DNA from: Amycolatopsis mongoliensis
GTDB lineage: Bacteria > Actinomycetota > Actinomycetes > Mycobacteriales > Pseudonocardiaceae
NCBI RefSeq assembly: GCF_030285665.1
Contig: NZ_CP127295.1
Span: forward strand, 3,472,001-3,536,000
Reading direction: 5' to 3'
Length of the DNA: 64,000 bases
Shown: piece by piece, positions 1-8,715 of the stretch
How the letters are laid out: each line of letters begins with the position of its first letter
How positions within the stretch are numbered: the stretch's first letter is position 1
Translations under genes and position numbers: made by a program
The notes under the pieces: generated by a model
What the model was told of the DNA's origin: nothing
The model's input: the letters and a program-made list of their open reading frames with translations, nothing else
The model's database searches: none

Positions 1-81
1 CTGGCCGAGTTCGAAGAAACCTTCGACGTGCTGCCGGTCGCCGACGAGCAGACGCCGGACCCTACCCCCGCGGGAGCCTGA
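1..81 (+). CDS. C-terminal end of a phage tail-assembly protein (cut by window edge)
   Basis: The frame is open from base 1 and stops with TGA at 79-81. Its 26 visible residues are acidic and proline-rich at the end (DEQTPDPTPAGA). It sits directly before a small overlapping-frame gene, a gp10-like gene and a tape measure gene. That is where siphoviruses of Actinobacteria carry the tail-assembly chaperone (lambda G/T equivalent). The product name rests on position only, because too little protein is visible for a family call. Confidence 0.55.
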   Translation: MAEFEETFDVLPVADEQTPDPTPAGA

Positions 82-89
82 ACCGCACG

Positions 90-266
90 GTGATCGCTCT
101 CGCGGTCGCCACCGGGATAGCCCCGCAGTCCATCGCAGCGCTGGACGAGCGGTCGATCATCACGATGGCCTGGATGGTCGACCAGCAGAACAAGCAGGCC
201 AACGGGAAAACCTCGGGGACAGGTGAAGTCCCGAGCCGCTACGGCTCCGCCCAGATGTCCGGATAG
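90..266 (+). CDS. Small phage protein, likely the frameshifted half of the tail-assembly chaperone
   Basis: A 58-codon frame opens at GTG 90 and ends at TAG 264-266. It encodes a mostly alpha-helical protein (VIALAVATGIAPQSIAALDE). The frame stays open upstream of the GTG and overlaps the end of the preceding gene in the -1 frame. A C-run at 65-69 could serve as the slip point. In many siphoviruses the second chaperone half is made only by -1 frameshifting, so the GTG may not be a real start. Length and position fit that role; there is no motif proof. Confidence 0.5.
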   Translation: MIALAVATGIAPQSIAALDERSIITMAWMVDQQNKQANGKTSGTGEVPSRYGSAQMSG

Positions 267-286
267 GCGCGAGGGAGGTGCACCCG

Positions 287-784
287 ATGGCGAAGACCAT
301 GCTCGTCGTGAAGGTGCGCATCGACGGTGTGCGGGAGATTCTGCGCGCCTTCAGCGTGCTGCCGAAGGACGCGCAGAACGCGATCCGCGACCACTCGCAG
401 GCCCTGGCGCGCAAGCTCGCGATCAAAGCCGTGGTGGACGTGTCGCTCCACGGTGGACCGCAGGGGCCGAACCTCTCGACCACGGTCAAGGCCGTGCGTG
501 ACCGGGTCCCGGCGATCCAGGTGGGCGGCACCCGGCGGATCGGTAGCACGCGCGCACCCGCGTACGGGATGCTGTTCGGCTCGCTGTTCGGCATGAACGG
601 CCGGTCCGGGTGGTTCTCCTACGCTCGCTACGCCAGCGCGGCCGGACGCCAGTACCGACCGCACCAGGGCCGGGACGCGTACGCGTTCTTCCCGCTCGTG
701 GAGCGCGAGGCCGCCACGATTTCGCGCGAGTGGCACGCCGCGGTCGATGACGTGATCCGCAAGTTCTCCGAGGGCGGTGCGTGA
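287..784 (+). CDS. HK97 gp10-like phage tail-completion/minor tail protein
   Basis: The protein has 165 residues. I chose ATG 287 because GGAGG lies 7-8 bases before it; GTG 278 is too close to that site. The pattern is typical of gp10-type proteins that link head and tail: a charged amphipathic N-terminal half followed by a conserved-looking C-terminal part with YARYASAAGRQYRPHQGRDAY and a terminal helix that ends ..EWHAAVDDVIRKF. The stop overlaps the start of the tape measure gene (TGATG at 782-786), which shows translational coupling. The family call is from pattern and position; moderately sure. Confidence 0.6.
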   Translation: MAKTMLVVKVRIDGVREILRAFSVLPKDAQNAIRDHSQALARKLAIKAVVDVSLHGGPQGPNLSTTVKAVRDRVPAIQVGGTRRIGSTRAPAYGMLFGSLFGMNGRSGWFSYARYASAAGRQYRPHQGRDAYAFFPLVEREAATISREWHAAVDDVIRKFSEGGA

Positions 785-2715
785 TGGCCAGCGGCGAGCG
801 CACGGTCAGGATCAAGTTCGACGGCTCCAGCGCCGGTCTCGTCGCCGCGGCGGCGGTGGCCAAGGCCGAGATGAAGTCGCTGAGCGACGACGCGAAGAAG
901 CGCAGCAAGGCGCTGAACGACTTCGCCGGTGGCGTCGGCAAGGCCGCGCGCGGCGTGATGGATCTGGCATCCAAGGCCGCGTCCGCCGCGTCGATCGCGA
1001 ATCTGCTGCCCGTCGCCATCAATGGGATCATCGCTGCGGCCGGGCTGCTGCCGCTCGCAGTCGCGGCCGGGTTCGCGTTCGCCGGTGCGATGCTGGCTGT
1101 CAAGCTCGGTGCCGACGGTGCGAAACGTGCGTTCTCCCAGCTGAATCCGCAGCTGACTTCGTTGAAGTCGGCGGTGTCGGCGAGCTTCGAGAAGTCCCTG
1201 AACCCTGCCGTCAAGAACCTGCAAGGCCTGCTCCCGAAGACCACCAGCGGGTTTCAGCAGATCGCCACCGCGATGGGCGGCGTGGCCACGAAGGTCACGG
1301 GCGTGGTCGCCTCGGCGAAGGGCGCCGAGCAGGTCAACACCCTGCTGTCGGGCACGGCCAAGGTGGTCCAGAACGTCGGCGCGTTCTTGGCCCCGGTGAC
1401 CGCCGCGTTCCTGCGGATCGGCGCGGTTGCGATGCCGATCCTGGTGCAGCTGACCGGCGGGCTCGGCGCGGCCGGTGAGAAGTTCAACGCGGCGGTGCAG
1501 AGCTTCGCCGACTCCGGCGGGCTGGAGCAGTGGATCCGCAAGGCCGTCGACGGGTTCAAGTCGTTCTTCGCCGTCGTCGGTGACGTGGTCGGGATCATCT
1601 CCTCGGTGCTCGGCGCGATCCAGGACGCCGGTGGCGGAGTCGGTGGGTTCATCGGCCCGCTGCTGAAGACCGTGCGCGAGTTCCTGGACTCCGCGCAGGG
1701 GCACGACACGCTGGTGAAGTTCTTCCAGGCGCTGAACACCGTGGCCGGTGTGGTGTCGAAGGTGCTCGGCGCGCTGCTTCAGGCGGTCGCTCCGGCGATC
1801 CCGCCGCTGGCCTCGGCCTTCGCGAACCTGGCGACGACCATCGGCAACATCCTGGTGCCGGTCATCAACTTCCTGGCGCCGGTGCTGCAGAACATCGCGA
1901 ACTTCATCGCGCAGAACACCAGCTGGATCACGCCGCTGGTGATCGCGATCGGCATTTGGTCCGCGGCAATCTGGGTGCTGAACGCCGCAATGTACGCCAA
2001 CCCCATCGGGCTGGTTATTGCGGCGATCGTGGCGCTGATCGCGATTGTGGCCGTGATCATCACCTACTGGGACCCGATCGCCGCCTTCTTCGTGAGCCTG
2101 TGGAACACCGTCAAGGACGCCGTGACCGCAGCGGCCGCATGGATCTGGCAGCGGCTCGTCGACGCCTGGAACTTCATCAAGGGCGTGTGGTCGAGCGTCT
2201 CCGGGTTCTTCTCCGGTGTGTGGGGCGGAATCACCAGCGGTGTGACTACCGCGATGAACTGGGTCCGCGACCGGTTCAACGATGCGTGGGGCTTCATCAA
2301 GGGCGTGTGGAACGGCGTTGGCAGCTTCTTCTCCGGCGTGTGGTCCAGCATCGGCAACGGTCTGAAGAGCGCGCTCAACGGCGCGATCCGGCTGCTGAAC
2401 GGCGCCATCGACGGCATTAACAACATCACCGGCGCCGTCGGTATCCCGTCGATCCCGCACATCCCGTACCTGGCCAAGGGCGGCACCGTGCAGGGCGGCC
2501 GGCCGTACATCGTCGGCGAGCAGGGCCCCGAGCTGTTCGTCCCAGGCCAGACCGGCCGCGTGGTGTCCAACGCCCAGACCTTCGGCGGCCCGCAGGTCGT
2601 CGAGCTGACCATCGACCTGGGCAAGGGCATGAGCGAACGCATCCGGATCGAGCTCGACGAGACCGGACGGGCAACGGCGCGCGCGGCCGGCGCCGGGGCG
2701 GGGGGTATGCGATGA
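784..2715 (+). CDS. Phage tail tape measure protein
   Basis: The protein has 643 residues, with an alternative GTG start one codon upstream. It sets tail length and is carried in the tail lumen. The N-terminal ~60 residues are charged and coiled. Long Ala/Gly/Val-rich hydrophobic segments follow (around residues 85-105 and 375-430). A tryptophan-rich repeat (WNFIKGVW, WGFIKGVW, FFSGVW) lies around 455-530. The C-terminal tail has the YLAKGGTV and GEQGPELFVPG motifs that recur in siphovirus tape measures. It is the longest gene of the tail cluster and overlaps the next gene by 4 bases (ATGA). It is short for a tape measure, which suggests a short flexible tail. Confidence 0.9.
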   Translation: MASGERTVRIKFDGSSAGLVAAAAVAKAEMKSLSDDAKKRSKALNDFAGGVGKAARGVMDLASKAASAASIANLLPVAINGIIAAAGLLPLAVAAGFAFAGAMLAVKLGADGAKRAFSQLNPQLTSLKSAVSASFEKSLNPAVKNLQGLLPKTTSGFQQIATAMGGVATKVTGVVASAKGAEQVNTLLSGTAKVVQNVGAFLAPVTAAFLRIGAVAMPILVQLTGGLGAAGEKFNAAVQSFADSGGLEQWIRKAVDGFKSFFAVVGDVVGIISSVLGAIQDAGGGVGGFIGPLLKTVREFLDSAQGHDTLVKFFQALNTVAGVVSKVLGALLQAVAPAIPPLASAFANLATTIGNILVPVINFLAPVLQNIANFIAQNTSWITPLVIAIGIWSAAIWVLNAAMYANPIGLVIAAIVALIAIVAVIITYWDPIAAFFVSLWNTVKDAVTAAAAWIWQRLVDAWNFIKGVWSSVSGFFSGVWGGITSGVTTAMNWVRDRFNDAWGFIKGVWNGVGSFFSGVWSSIGNGLKSALNGAIRLLNGAIDGINNITGAVGIPSIPHIPYLAKGGTVQGGRPYIVGEQGPELFVPGQTGRVVSNAQTFGGPQVVELTIDLGKGMSERIRIELDETGRATARAAGAGAGGMR

Positions 2716-4052
2716 GCACCACCACGACCTACCTCGATGACCTCGGCCGCGTGCGCGTGGCCTTCACCGGCCTGAACACCGACGCGGACTACGCGCTCGT
2801 CGAGCGGTCCACCGACGGCATCACCTGGACCACCGTGCGCGGGGGCGACAAGGTCGGCCTGACCGCCGGCGCGGGCAAGCTCGACGACTACGAATTCACT
2901 GCGGGCGTCGCGAACACCTACCGCGTGACCGCCGTCGACTCGGCCACCGTGACGCACTTCGGCGTGGGCACGTTCACCACCGGCAACAACGCAACCCTGA
3001 CCCCGCCGCTCCCCGCCGGGTCCATCCCCACCGGCGCGATGCTGGTGCTGACCGTCACGCACCGGAACACCGCCGCCACGATCACCACGCCGGCCGGATG
3101 GACGCTGCTCGCGGGCGGGGCGGGGCACATGGCCGTCTTCTACCGCACGTACGGCGCGGGGGTCACGGCGCCGTCGGTGGCGTTCTCCGGGGGCGCGGCG
3201 GGTGACTCGTGCTCGGCGCAGAACGTCGCCTACCCCGGCGCGACGCTGGCGCAGGACGGCGTGGTGTGGCTGCTGGACACGTGGAAGCAGATCCAGCCCA
3301 CCACCGCCGCCGTGCCCCCGGCATCGTTTGCCGATCAGCAGGGCGGCTCCAACTCGGCGGGGGCGAACGGCGAGACACACGTGAGCTGGCGGACCGACGC
3401 CACCGCGAACGTCCGCACCGTCACGGCCGGAACGATGACGTGGACCGGTGGCGGCGCGGCGGTGTCCAAGGCCCGGTTGCTGCGGATGACCCGGCGCCCC
3501 AACGTCGGGGTGGAGACCTCGGCGATCACGCCGGTACTCGATTCCGTCTGGATCAAGAACGTGCGCCGGCCGTCCCTGAACCGCAAGGTCACCGTCTCCG
3601 GCATCTCCGAGATCACCCGCCCGGCGCGCGTCGCGATCATCGACGTGATCGGCCGCACCTACCCGCTGGCGATCAACGACGTGCGGGGATCGAGGCGGCT
3701 CACGCTCACGGTGACCACCCCGAGCCTGGCCGCCGCCGCCGACTTCGACAACGCACTACTCACCGGCCACGCCGTGTTCATCCAGGCCCCCGAGCTGGAC
3801 TGTGCCGTGCCGACGCTGTACGCCACGATCGGCGACACCGCCCAGCGCAAGACCTCCGCACGCGGCGTGCGCCGGTACTTCGACCTGCCGGTGACCGAGG
3901 TCGCCGCCCCGGCGTCCACCGTGTACTCCGACACCTTCACCTACGCCGACGTGCTCGCCACGTACGCCACGATCGCCGACGTGATCGCGGCCAACGCGTC
4001 GTACTCGGCGCTGGTGGACAAGGTCTCGACTGCGGTGGTGATCGTGCCATGA
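2712..4052 (+). CDS. Phage minor tail protein with beta-sandwich modules
   Basis: The protein has 446 residues and starts at an ATGA overlap with the tape measure. It is rich in Thr, Val and Gly. Its N-terminus looks fibronectin-III-like (YALVERSTDGITWTTVRGG), and a lectin-like stretch around residues 85-190 has alternating hydrophobic strands. The C-terminal third (RPARVAIIDVIGRTYPLAIND) resembles distal-tail-type proteins of actinophages. It probably forms part of the distal tail or baseplate. No enzyme motif is visible. Its place directly after the tape measure is the usual one for distal tail proteins. Confidence 0.7.
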   Translation: MSTTTTYLDDLGRVRVAFTGLNTDADYALVERSTDGITWTTVRGGDKVGLTAGAGKLDDYEFTAGVANTYRVTAVDSATVTHFGVGTFTTGNNATLTPPLPAGSIPTGAMLVLTVTHRNTAATITTPAGWTLLAGGAGHMAVFYRTYGAGVTAPSVAFSGGAAGDSCSAQNVAYPGATLAQDGVVWLLDTWKQIQPTTAAVPPASFADQQGGSNSAGANGETHVSWRTDATANVRTVTAGTMTWTGGGAAVSKARLLRMTRRPNVGVETSAITPVLDSVWIKNVRRPSLNRKVTVSGISEITRPARVAIIDVIGRTYPLAINDVRGSRRLTLTVTTPSLAAAADFDNALLTGHAVFIQAPELDCAVPTLYATIGDTAQRKTSARGVRRYFDLPVTEVAAPASTVYSDTFTYADVLATYATIADVIAANASYSALVDKVSTAVVIVP

Positions 4053-5191
4053 GGCCCACCACGGACAGCTTCCTGACCGGCCTGCGCGGCTCGCACACGC
4101 TGGCGTCCCGGTGCACGCTGGTCGCGCCCGGCCAGACCGGCACGTCCCCGGCCGGGATCCCGGTCCCCGGCGTCTCCGATCTCGGTCGTCTTCCGATCAT
4201 CTCCGGCGACGTGACCACCGACATGACGGCCGACGTTCAGTCCACCTTGGACCTGGCGACCGTCTACCCGTGGCCGTCCAAGCCGAGTGACCCGGGCACG
4301 CCCTACGGCCAAGAGATCTACGTCGAGCGTGGCATCGAGTACGGCACCGGCACGCAGGAACTGGTGGGGCTCGGTTACTTCCGCATCGACAAGGTGGAGC
4401 AGCAGAGCGTCCCCGACGGCGCGATCCGGATCACCGCATCCGACCGGATGGCGATGGTCCGCGACGCCCGCAACACCGCGCCCGTGCAGTTCGGCTCCGG
4501 CGCCTCGGTCGGCTCGGTCATCGACTACGTGGTCGGACAGGCCGTGCCGGGCCTGGTCACGGTCTACGACTTCAGCGCCTACACCACGCTTCTCGGCGCC
4601 GATCACGTGCTCGACGAGGACCGGCTCGGGTTCGTGCAGGACTTGCTTGCCGCGTACGGGAAGTACGGCTACTTCGACTACGCCGGGCGGTTCCAGGTGA
4701 GATCCGTGCCGGACCTGACGAAGGCGTCGCCGGTGTGGGATATCAACTCCGGCCGCGACGGCGTGCTGGTGTCGATGCAGCGCACCATCTCCCGGGAGGC
4801 GGTCTACAACATCGTCGTGGCGCGCGGTGAGCCCGTCGGTGAGCTGCCGCCCGTGCAGGCCGTCGTGTCCGACGACGACCCGAACTCGCCGACGTGGGTT
4901 GGTGGCCCGTTCGGGCTGGTGCCCACCGTTTACGCCTCGGCGTTCATGACGACCGTCGACCAGTGCCAGCGGGCCGCAGCGGCGAAGCTGTCGAAGGTCA
5001 CCGGCCTGCCCTACGCGGTGTCGCTCGGGTCTGTGCCGAATCCGGCGCTGGAGGGCTGGGACGTGGTCACCGTGACCTACCCGGGCGGCGCCGAGGTGCA
5101 CGTGATCGACCGCGTCACCTACGGCCTGGCGCCGGGCGACTCGATGGGCATCGACACCCGCAAGCAGTACCTGACGCGGAGGGCCGGGTGA
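4049..5191 (+). CDS. DUF5047-type phage minor tail protein
   Basis: The protein has 380 residues. It starts at ATG 4049 inside an ATGA overlap with the preceding gene. The opening (MRPTTDSFLTGLRGSH), a GDVTTDMTADVQSTLDL segment and a late YPGGAEVHVIDRVTYGL segment match the DUF5047 family known from siphoviruses of Actinobacteria. The family is thought to form part of the baseplate hub. It is likely co-translated with its neighbours. The sequence looks intact, and I am fairly sure of the family. Confidence 0.75.
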   Translation: MRPTTDSFLTGLRGSHTLASRCTLVAPGQTGTSPAGIPVPGVSDLGRLPIISGDVTTDMTADVQSTLDLATVYPWPSKPSDPGTPYGQEIYVERGIEYGTGTQELVGLGYFRIDKVEQQSVPDGAIRITASDRMAMVRDARNTAPVQFGSGASVGSVIDYVVGQAVPGLVTVYDFSAYTTLLGADHVLDEDRLGFVQDLLAAYGKYGYFDYAGRFQVRSVPDLTKASPVWDINSGRDGVLVSMQRTISREAVYNIVVARGEPVGELPPVQAVVSDDDPNSPTWVGGPFGLVPTVYASAFMTTVDQCQRAAAAKLSKVTGLPYAVSLGSVPNPALEGWDVVTVTYPGGAEVHVIDRVTYGLAPGDSMGIDTRKQYLTRRAG

Positions 5192-5907
5192 TGGACGCTC
5201 TCGCCTACGCCGTCGCCATGGCCGCCGCGAACGCCGCCGCCGCAACCCCGCCGGGCGGCGGTGACCTCGCGCATTATCAAGGCCAGATTGTCTCGTGGGA
5301 CGAAGCCTCCGGGCTGAACTCGGTACGGGTCAACGGTGCGATCGTCTCGAACTTGCGCGTGATCCGTGGTGGCATCGGGCTGGCCTACCAGCCGGGCGAC
5401 ACCGTACTGATTGAAAAGCGCATGTCGCAGTGGTACATCCTCGGCAACGTCGGCGCGCCGGGCGCGGGCGCTGCGAACCAGATCCAGTCCGCGCTAGTTG
5501 CTGCATCGGAGGCCACCGGTTCCACGAGCTTCACCGATCTGGCCACCGTAGGCCCGTCGGTGACCGTCTACATCGGATCGTCTCGCCGCGCGCTGGTGCT
5601 CGTGTCCGCCTACATCGTCGCAACAGGCACCGCATCCTCAGGCACGGCGCTAGGCGGCAGGATGAGCCCGCAGGTAAGTGGCGCCTCAACCATCGCTGCG
5701 GACAACACCCTCTCGGCAAGTCTTGCGGCTGTTACGGACCCGTCCGGCTTCGCGGGCGCAGGCGTCACAGCAACCTTTCTCCGGCTGTACACAGCAGCCG
5801 ACGGGCTCAACGTCGGGATGAACACGTTCACGTCCAAGTACAACTCTCGACTGTCCAGCCCGACATGTGCTTTCGCCTCCCGCAACCTCACCGTTATTCC
5901 GTTCTGA
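5191..5907 (+). CDS. Phage tail/baseplate protein with an OB-like N-terminus
   Basis: The protein has 238 residues and overlaps the previous stop by one base (TGATG). After an Ala-rich start, residues 30-85 (QIVSWDEASGLNSVRVNG, then YQPGDTVLIEKRMSQWYILG) look like the small OB-fold beta-barrel of baseplate spike and hub proteins. The C-terminal 150 residues are Ser/Thr/Ala-rich beta structure, as in fibre-like domains. It probably acts at the tail tip. The function is inferred from shape and position only. Confidence 0.6.
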   Translation: MDALAYAVAMAAANAAAATPPGGGDLAHYQGQIVSWDEASGLNSVRVNGAIVSNLRVIRGGIGLAYQPGDTVLIEKRMSQWYILGNVGAPGAGAANQIQSALVAASEATGSTSFTDLATVGPSVTVYIGSSRRALVLVSAYIVATGTASSGTALGGRMSPQVSGASTIAADNTLSASLAAVTDPSGFAGAGVTATFLRLYTAADGLNVGMNTFTSKYNSRLSSPTCAFASRNLTVIPF

Positions 5908-5928
5908 CACAAGGAAAGGAGCCCAGTC

Positions 5929-6489
5929 ATGGGCAACACCGCTCGGTACGGCTGGGCCTTCCCCGAGGTCACCGACCCGCCGAACACCAGCCTGCACCTG
6001 AAGAACCTCGCGCAGGCCGTCGAATCCACAGTGGGCGGGCTCGACGACACCGCGGGAGCCGCGAGCCGTCCGCGTGGCTACGTCGGCGGCGCTTCGAACA
6101 ACGTTGACCAGAACGTGAACACCGGCGAGGCTATCGTGATCTCGACGACGTTCACCGCCGTGGCCGGCCGCCGGTACAAGTTCACCGCCGATTTCGAGTA
6201 CTACCAGAAATCTGGGACCCCGGCCACGAACATGTCGCAGAAGATCCGGGTCATCGCCGGCGGCACGGCCACGGCGACTGGCGGAACGATCGTTCGTGGC
6301 AAGTACCCGAACACCGGGCCCGCCCTGTTCATCACGCTGCCCGTGACCCTCGTGGGTGACTGGGTTGCTCCGTCGTCCGGCACGTTCGCCGTGTCGTTAA
6401 CTACCAAAGTCGATGCGGGGCAGGGTGGTATCGCCGGTGGCGGTACAGACCACACGTACGAGATCCTCGTGGAAGACATCGGGGTCTGA
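5929..6489 (+). CDS. Phage tail fibre-like or receptor-binding protein
   Basis: The protein has 186 residues. A good ribosome site (AAGGAAAGGAG) precedes ATG 5929. The N-terminus (ARYGWAFPEVTDPPN, then LHLKNLAQAVESTV) is a short helical anchor of the kind found at the start of actinophage tail-fibre proteins. The rest is Thr/Gly-rich beta structure. It is the last tail gene before the lysis genes, where receptor-binding proteins often sit. No database family can be named with certainty. Confidence 0.55.
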   Translation: MGNTARYGWAFPEVTDPPNTSLHLKNLAQAVESTVGGLDDTAGAASRPRGYVGGASNNVDQNVNTGEAIVISTTFTAVAGRRYKFTADFEYYQKSGTPATNMSQKIRVIAGGTATATGGTIVRGKYPNTGPALFITLPVTLVGDWVAPSSGTFAVSLTTKVDAGQGGIAGGGTDHTYEILVEDIGV

Positions 6490-6491
6490 CC

Positions 6492-6884
6492 ATGATCACA
6501 AGCACCCGCAACCCGTTCGAAACGCTGATCGTCGCGGCGTTCGGCCTGTATTGCGTGGCCGGGCTGGTCGCGTTCGACAAGGTAGCCACCACGACGCTCC
6601 GCGGCTACCCCGTCCCCTTCGGGCACGTGTTCCTTGCCGTCGGGCTGGTGACATGCTCGGTCGCGCTCACCGGCATCATCCGCGCGACGACCGTGCGCGG
6701 CGTGCTGTGGGAGCGGGCCGGGCTGACCGGGCTCGCCGGAGTCGGCCTGGCGTACGCGGTCTGGGGCTTCGGCACCACCGGCGTGCGGGCGCTGGCCTTC
6801 TGCCTGCTGCTGCTCGCGATGTCCGTAGCAGCGGCTTGGCGGGCGGTGCAGATCTCGCGTGCCCGGAAAGTGGCTCTGGCATGA
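6492..6884 (+). CDS. Four-helix membrane protein, lysis region
   Basis: The protein has 130 residues and about four membrane-spanning segments (roughly residues 10-28, 43-63, 73-92 and 95-117). It lies between the tail fibre gene and the lysin gene and overlaps the next small gene by 4 bases. That position suggests a holin-type or other membrane protein of the lysis cassette, but holins are too diverse to call by eye. It ends with a basic cytoplasmic tail (RAVQISRARKVA). Confidence 0.6.
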   Translation: MITSTRNPFETLIVAAFGLYCVAGLVAFDKVATTTLRGYPVPFGHVFLAVGLVTCSVALTGIIRATTVRGVLWERAGLTGLAGVGLAYAVWGFGTTGVRALAFCLLLLAMSVAAAWRAVQISRARKVALA

Positions 6885-7216
6885 GCGACATCGGTACCTG
6901 GGTCGGGATCGTGCTGGGCAGCGGTGGCGTCGGCAAGGCGGTTTACGACCTGATCAAGAGCCGGGCTGACGCCCGGAAGGTCGGGGCCGACGCCGCCAAG
7001 ACGCTCGTGGAGACCGCGGCTGAGTCGAACAAGGACCTCGGCGAAGACCTGAAAGAAGTCCGCACCGAGCTACGCGAAGTCCGCGCGACACAGCGGCGCC
7101 ACGACGACGTGCTGCGCGTTCACCATCGATGGGACGAGCAGGTCGTGGACCAGCTCCGCCAGCTCGGCGGATCGATCGCCGACCCGCCACCGCTCTACCT
7201 TCCGGAGGTGCCCTGA
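6881..7216 (+). CDS. Small protein with one hydrophobic helix and a coiled coil (possible holin or lysis accessory)
   Basis: The protein has 111 residues. One hydrophobic glycine-rich segment lies near the N-terminus (WVGIVLGSGGVGKAVYDLI). It is followed by a charged coiled coil (residues ~40-85) with a KEVRTELREVRATQRRHDD pattern. The C-terminus is proline-rich. Its start overlaps the upstream stop (ATGA) and its stop overlaps the lysin start (TGATG), so all three genes are coupled. A one-helix holin or spanin-like accessory is possible; this rests on layout. Confidence 0.6.
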   Translation: MSDIGTWVGIVLGSGGVGKAVYDLIKSRADARKVGADAAKTLVETAAESNKDLGEDLKEVRTELREVRATQRRHDDVLRVHHRWDEQVVDQLRQLGGSIADPPPLYLPEVP

Positions 7217-8058
7217 TGCGCACGATGTACGACGCGGTCACGGCCGCGAACATCACCAAGGCCAACCCGAACCCGCAATTGGTGGCTGGCTATATCGACA
7301 AGATCAAGCTCGAACCGTGGTCGGCCGCCGACTGGGCCCGGTTCCCGAACGCGCGCAAGGTGACCATCGTCAAGAAGGCGTCCACGAACGACGGGCATGT
7401 CCTCGACGTGGAACCCGGCGACGCCACGCCGGAGCAGGCACCTGGCTGGGCTGCGATGCGCCGGCGCTCCGGGTTCGCCTACCCGGTCATCTACTGCAAC
7501 CGCTCGACGTGGCCGAAGGTCAAGGCCGCGTTCGTTGCGCAACGGGTCGACCCTCCGCTGTACTGGATCGCAACTGCCAGCGGCCGGCCGGAGATCCCCG
7601 AGGGCGCGATCGCCGCGCAGTACCTGCTTGACGTGGCGCCCGGCATCGACGTGTCCGCCGTCGCGGACTACTGGCCGGGCGTCGACCCCGCCCCAGCCAA
7701 CGGCGGCCCGGCCGCCTCGACCACCGGAGTGGAGCTCATGGAGCGCATCACGATCAATCCGCCCGCCGACGACCCGACCAAGGACCAGGCCCGCCGCGTG
7801 TTCCTGTCCGGAAGCCAGGGTGCCGCGGTCATCTTCCGGCCGCGGCTGAATGCCGAGGGCTACGCCGTCAACCCGATCTGGGTCCCCTCGATCTTCGCGT
7901 GGGGCAACGACCACCAGGGCATCGGCTACAACCCGGCCGACGACAAGGACTACCAGATGAAGCTCACCAGCCACCGCGCCTACCGGCTGCCGGGCGCGCT
8001 GTGGGCCGACCTGAACTTCAGCTGTGCCGGACCGTTCGAGCTCGACATCGTCGGCTGA
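7216..8058 (+). CDS. Phage lysin, glycoside-hydrolase-like N-terminal domain
   Basis: The protein has 280 residues. The N-terminal ~165 residues have the layout of the GH25/DUF1906-like hydrolase domain common in actinophage lysins: MYDAVTAANI, VAGYIDKIKLEPWSAADWARFP, then NDGHVLDVEPGDATPEQAPGW with the acidic DVEPGD cluster, YPVIYCN and PPLYWIATASGRPEIPEGA. The C-terminal ~90 residues form a separate beta-rich domain that probably binds the cell wall. The gene closes the rightward late operon. I infer that it cuts peptidoglycan at the end of the lytic cycle; the exact bond is not readable. Confidence 0.7.
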   Translation: MRTMYDAVTAANITKANPNPQLVAGYIDKIKLEPWSAADWARFPNARKVTIVKKASTNDGHVLDVEPGDATPEQAPGWAAMRRRSGFAYPVIYCNRSTWPKVKAAFVAQRVDPPLYWIATASGRPEIPEGAIAAQYLLDVAPGIDVSAVADYWPGVDPAPANGGPAASTTGVELMERITINPPADDPTKDQARRVFLSGSQGAAVIFRPRLNAEGYAVNPIWVPSIFAWGNDHQGIGYNPADDKDYQMKLTSHRAYRLPGALWADLNFSCAGPFELDIVG

Positions 8059-8126
8059 GCGGAGAACCCCACCGCCCGCTTCATGCCGGGATGATGGGGG
8101 CCTTCTCATGCTGAGGTGCGAGCAAA

Positions 8127-8366
8127 CTACGGCCGGGCCAGTTCGCGCCGACCATCGTCGGTGAGGACGTAGTAGCGGTGGGTCTGATTGGGTTCATCCC
8201 ACCCGTCGGTGAGCCAGCCGCGGTCCTGCAGCTTGTTCAGCATCGGGTATAGCAGCCTGCTGTGCACCTGCGCGTCGCGGCGCAGGTCTTCGGGGTAGAA
8301 GCGTGCCTCGGCTGCTCCCGCGAGCAACACCGCCACCAGCCTGCGCATTTCCCGAGTCGACCGCAT
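8127..8366 (-). CDS. PadR-like winged-helix protein
   Basis: The protein has 79 residues and starts at ATG 8366. It is a compact winged helix: a first helix (REMRRLVAVLLA), then AQVHSRLLYPMLNKLQDRGWL as recognition helix, and a wing ending in RYYVLTDDGRRELA. This is the PadR-type DNA-binding core without the usual C-terminal dimerisation helix. It is the last gene of a minus-strand set of very small genes and faces the phage lysin tail to tail. It is likely a transcription regulator; the target is unknown. Confidence 0.75.
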   Translation of the reverse strand: MRSTREMRRLVAVLLAGAAEARFYPEDLRRDAQVHSRLLYPMLNKLQDRGWLTDGWDEPNQTHRYYVLTDDGRRELARP

Positions 8367-8376
8367 GGGCTCGATC

Positions 8377-8577
8377 CTAACTCTCGTCGTCCTGCTCCGG
8401 CGGGTGCTGCAGCCAGCGGAACAAGTTCGACCGGTACGGGCCGCCCGGTCGGGTTGGGCCGGCCGGCTGCTGCGGCGGGTAGCTTCCGGCCAGTCCGTCG
8501 TAGACCACGCTCCCGTCCTGGCCTCCGGCGAGGCAGCTGCGGCGGTCCCGTCGGCGACCGCCGGGCTTCTTCGGCAT
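8377..8577 (-). CDS. Small hypothetical protein
   Basis: The protein has 66 residues. It starts with a basic patch (MPKKPGGRRRDRR) and ends FRWLQHPPEQDDES. A strong AGGAGA ribosome site just upstream supports ATG 8577. I do not recognise a family. It is followed 10 bases later by the PadR-like gene and is probably co-transcribed with it. Confidence 0.55.
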   Translation of the reverse strand: MPKKPGGRRRDRRSCLAGGQDGSVVYDGLAGSYPPQQPAGPTRPGGPYRSNLFRWLQHPPEQDDES

Positions 8578-8586
8578 GGGCTTCTC

Positions 8587-8715
8587 CTAGCGCCGCGGGG
8601 GCGGCGGCTGGATCGGGCCGCGCTGCGGGGCGGGATTGTCGCGGGTAGGGCTGCTGGGCCTGTCCTTGCCCGGCCCCGGCCTTGTCGGTCCGGGTCCTGC
8701 GGGGTTGCGCGGCAT
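8587..8715 (-). CDS. Very small Pro/Arg-rich protein
   Basis: This is a 42-residue frame (MPRNPAGPGPTRPG... PPPPRR) that starts at ATG 8715 with AAGGA upstream and stops at TAG 8587-8589. Its spacing fits the chain of small minus-strand genes (9 bases to the next start). Its composition is low-complexity, so a chance frame in GC-rich DNA cannot be excluded. The stretch 8731-8886 upstream holds an open minus frame that ends in TGA 8731-8733, but it has no convincing start. Confidence 0.35.
   Translation of the reverse strand: MPRNPAGPGPTRPGPGKDRPSSPTRDNPAPQRGPIQPPPPRR

Noticed and set aside
628..2460. Long minus-strand open frame (610 codons) opposite the tape measure gene
   Set aside because: It is very rich in Arg, Asp and Gly with no domain pattern. 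It mirrors the codon bias of the real + strand gene, a common artefact in GC-rich DNA.
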